Origin: Elusimicrobiota bacterium | Lineage (GTDB): Bacteria > Elusimicrobiota > Elusimicrobia > FEN-1173 | DNA: 5,891 nt | Direction of reading: 5' to 3' | Assembly: GCA_016714745.1 (NCBI GenBank) | Contig: JADKCG010000035.1 | Span: 1-5,891 of the forward strand | Shown here: piece by piece, positions 4,774-5,891 of the stretch | Layout: the number at the start of each line of letters is the position of its first letter | Numbering within the stretch: position 1 is the first letter of the stretch | Notes under the pieces: generated by a model | The model's input: only the letters and a program-made list of their open reading frames with translations | Told to the model about the DNA's origin: nothing | Database searches by the model: none | Made by a program: the position numbers and the translations under genes

Positions 4774-5891
4774 ATGCTGACCAACGAACCATCTAATCCA
4801 AATCCAACTCGATGCGCCATATATACCCGTGTATCAACCGACCAGCAAGCTGAAGTGCAATTTAACTCCCGCGAAGCCCAAGAGGACCGGATCCGTGCAT
4901 TCCTTGCAAGTCAGGAAGGATTTGTCCTTGGGCAGGTTTATACCGACGCAGGTTATACAGGGGCCAATTTGGAACGTCCGGCTCTCCAGAGGCTACTCCA
5001 AGACATTGAAGAGGGGAAATGGATATGGTGATCACCTATAAAATCGATCGACTTACTCGTTCTCCCCGAGATTTTTACCACCTGATTGAGATATTCGACC
5101 GCCATCATGTTGGATTTATATCGGTAACTGAGCGCTTCGACACTTCCACTTCGGCTGGGAGACTCCTCCGCAACATCATGCTGACCTTTGCTCAATTCGA
5201 GCGTGAGTTGATCTCGGAAAGGACCAGGGACAAAATCGCGCAAAAGGCCCAACGGGGGTTATATGTGGGTGGGCGGCCGCCGTTGGGATACGTGGTAAAG
5301 GAAAAACGGCTGGTCATCGATCCTGCCGCCGCGGCCGTTACAAAGCGCGTATTTGAGACCTACGTTGAAAGTCGGTCCCTCAGAAAGGCCTATCATGTCG
5401 TCGTTGAAAGCGGTTTGAGGCCCCGGCGAGATTCCTATGGGGATTCCATGGTGTGGCACCTCTTAAGGAATCCGGTCCTAACGGGAAAAATCATTCACCA
5501 AGGAAAAGCGTATCCCGGGCAACATCAGCCCGTAATTGAACAACCCCTTTTTGACCACGTGCAAACTCTCTTAGCCAGCCACCCACGTGAGAAGCCTCGC
5601 CCTTATCTGAACATGCCCTACAGTGGACTAATTAAATGCCAAGAATGCGGTTCCGTTATGACGCTTCCCACGTTGTTAAAAAACCAAAGAGGGGATCGCC
5701 GCCACTATTACTATCGATGCAATCGGTGGTCCATAAGGGCTGGAAATCTTGCTCAACCCGACAAATCAACGCGGACCGACTTCATTCGTTGGTGGAAGAA
5801 AATCTCGCCAGGATCTCGCTGGACTCCTTTTATATAGAAAATCTGGTTCTTTCCGTTCAAAACCAGACCCGCCCGGGATGGACAGCGGGCG
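4774..5891 (+). CDS. large serine site-specific recombinase, two frameshifts, cut by window end
   Basis: This is a serine recombinase of the resolvase/invertase superfamily: it cuts and rejoins DNA through a covalent 5'-phosphoserine link. The start ATG follows AGGAGG (4759-4764). The N-terminal catalytic domain has YTRVST (Ser21 nucleophile, Arg19), YTDAGYTGANLERPALQRLL, and in the next frame DRLTRSPRDF (Arg93, Arg96) and a helix with FAQFERELISERT. A Recombinase domain follows from about residue 165 (GRPPLGYV onward, with LLRNPVLTGK). A zinc ribbon begins CQECG (Cys289, Cys292), continues with YYRC (Cys316), and KSC follows in the third frame. Frame one runs to about 5019 and frame two to about 5725. 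Frame three (VVHKGWKSCSTRQIN and onward) stays open to the window end. One A missing from the AAA at 5017-5019 and one base missing near 5724 explain both breaks. If they are real the protein is dead. If they are sequencing errors it is an intact enzyme of more than 370 residues. It could excise or integrate the surrounding element. Confidence 0.85.

Overview
The window is an accessory region from a bacterium with moderate to high GC. I cannot name the organism. The resolvase and defence proteins are of types common in uncultured Gram-negative lineages, but nothing here fixes a phylum.

Layout. Positions 1 to about 1540, minus strand: an operon that reads as brxA-brxB-brxC of a BREX anti-phage system. 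The conserved protein sequence survives, but it is scattered over all three frames by roughly a dozen single-base indels. Only the start of brxC is inside the window, and the rest of the locus lies before position 1. Positions 1540 to 1919: no gene, but a 9-bp hairpin after a G-run and an 89-nt multi-stem foldback. Positions 1919 to 3110: a non-coding tandem array of about five units with a 246-250 bp period, each unit carrying at least two GC-rich hairpins whose stems do not vary. Positions 3110 to 4226: no convincing complete gene. This stretch holds REP-like hairpins, a 63-nt foldback and one minus-strand reading frame that may be a gene remnant. Positions 4227 to 5891: a mobility module, with a small ribbon-helix-helix-like regulator on the minus strand, a divergent promoter with a palindrome next to its -10 box, a 63-aa unknown protein, and a serine site-specific recombinase that runs off the end of the window.

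How it fits together. The regulator and the 63-aa gene/recombinase pair share one 95-bp control region, so the regulator may repress the recombinase. Together with the BREX genes and the repeat-rich spacer this looks like part of a defence or mobile island. The main caution is that four genes carry single-base frameshifts, many of them losses within short homopolymer runs. That is the signature of uncorrected long-read error as much as of gene decay, so the BREX operon and the recombinase may be intact in the real genome.
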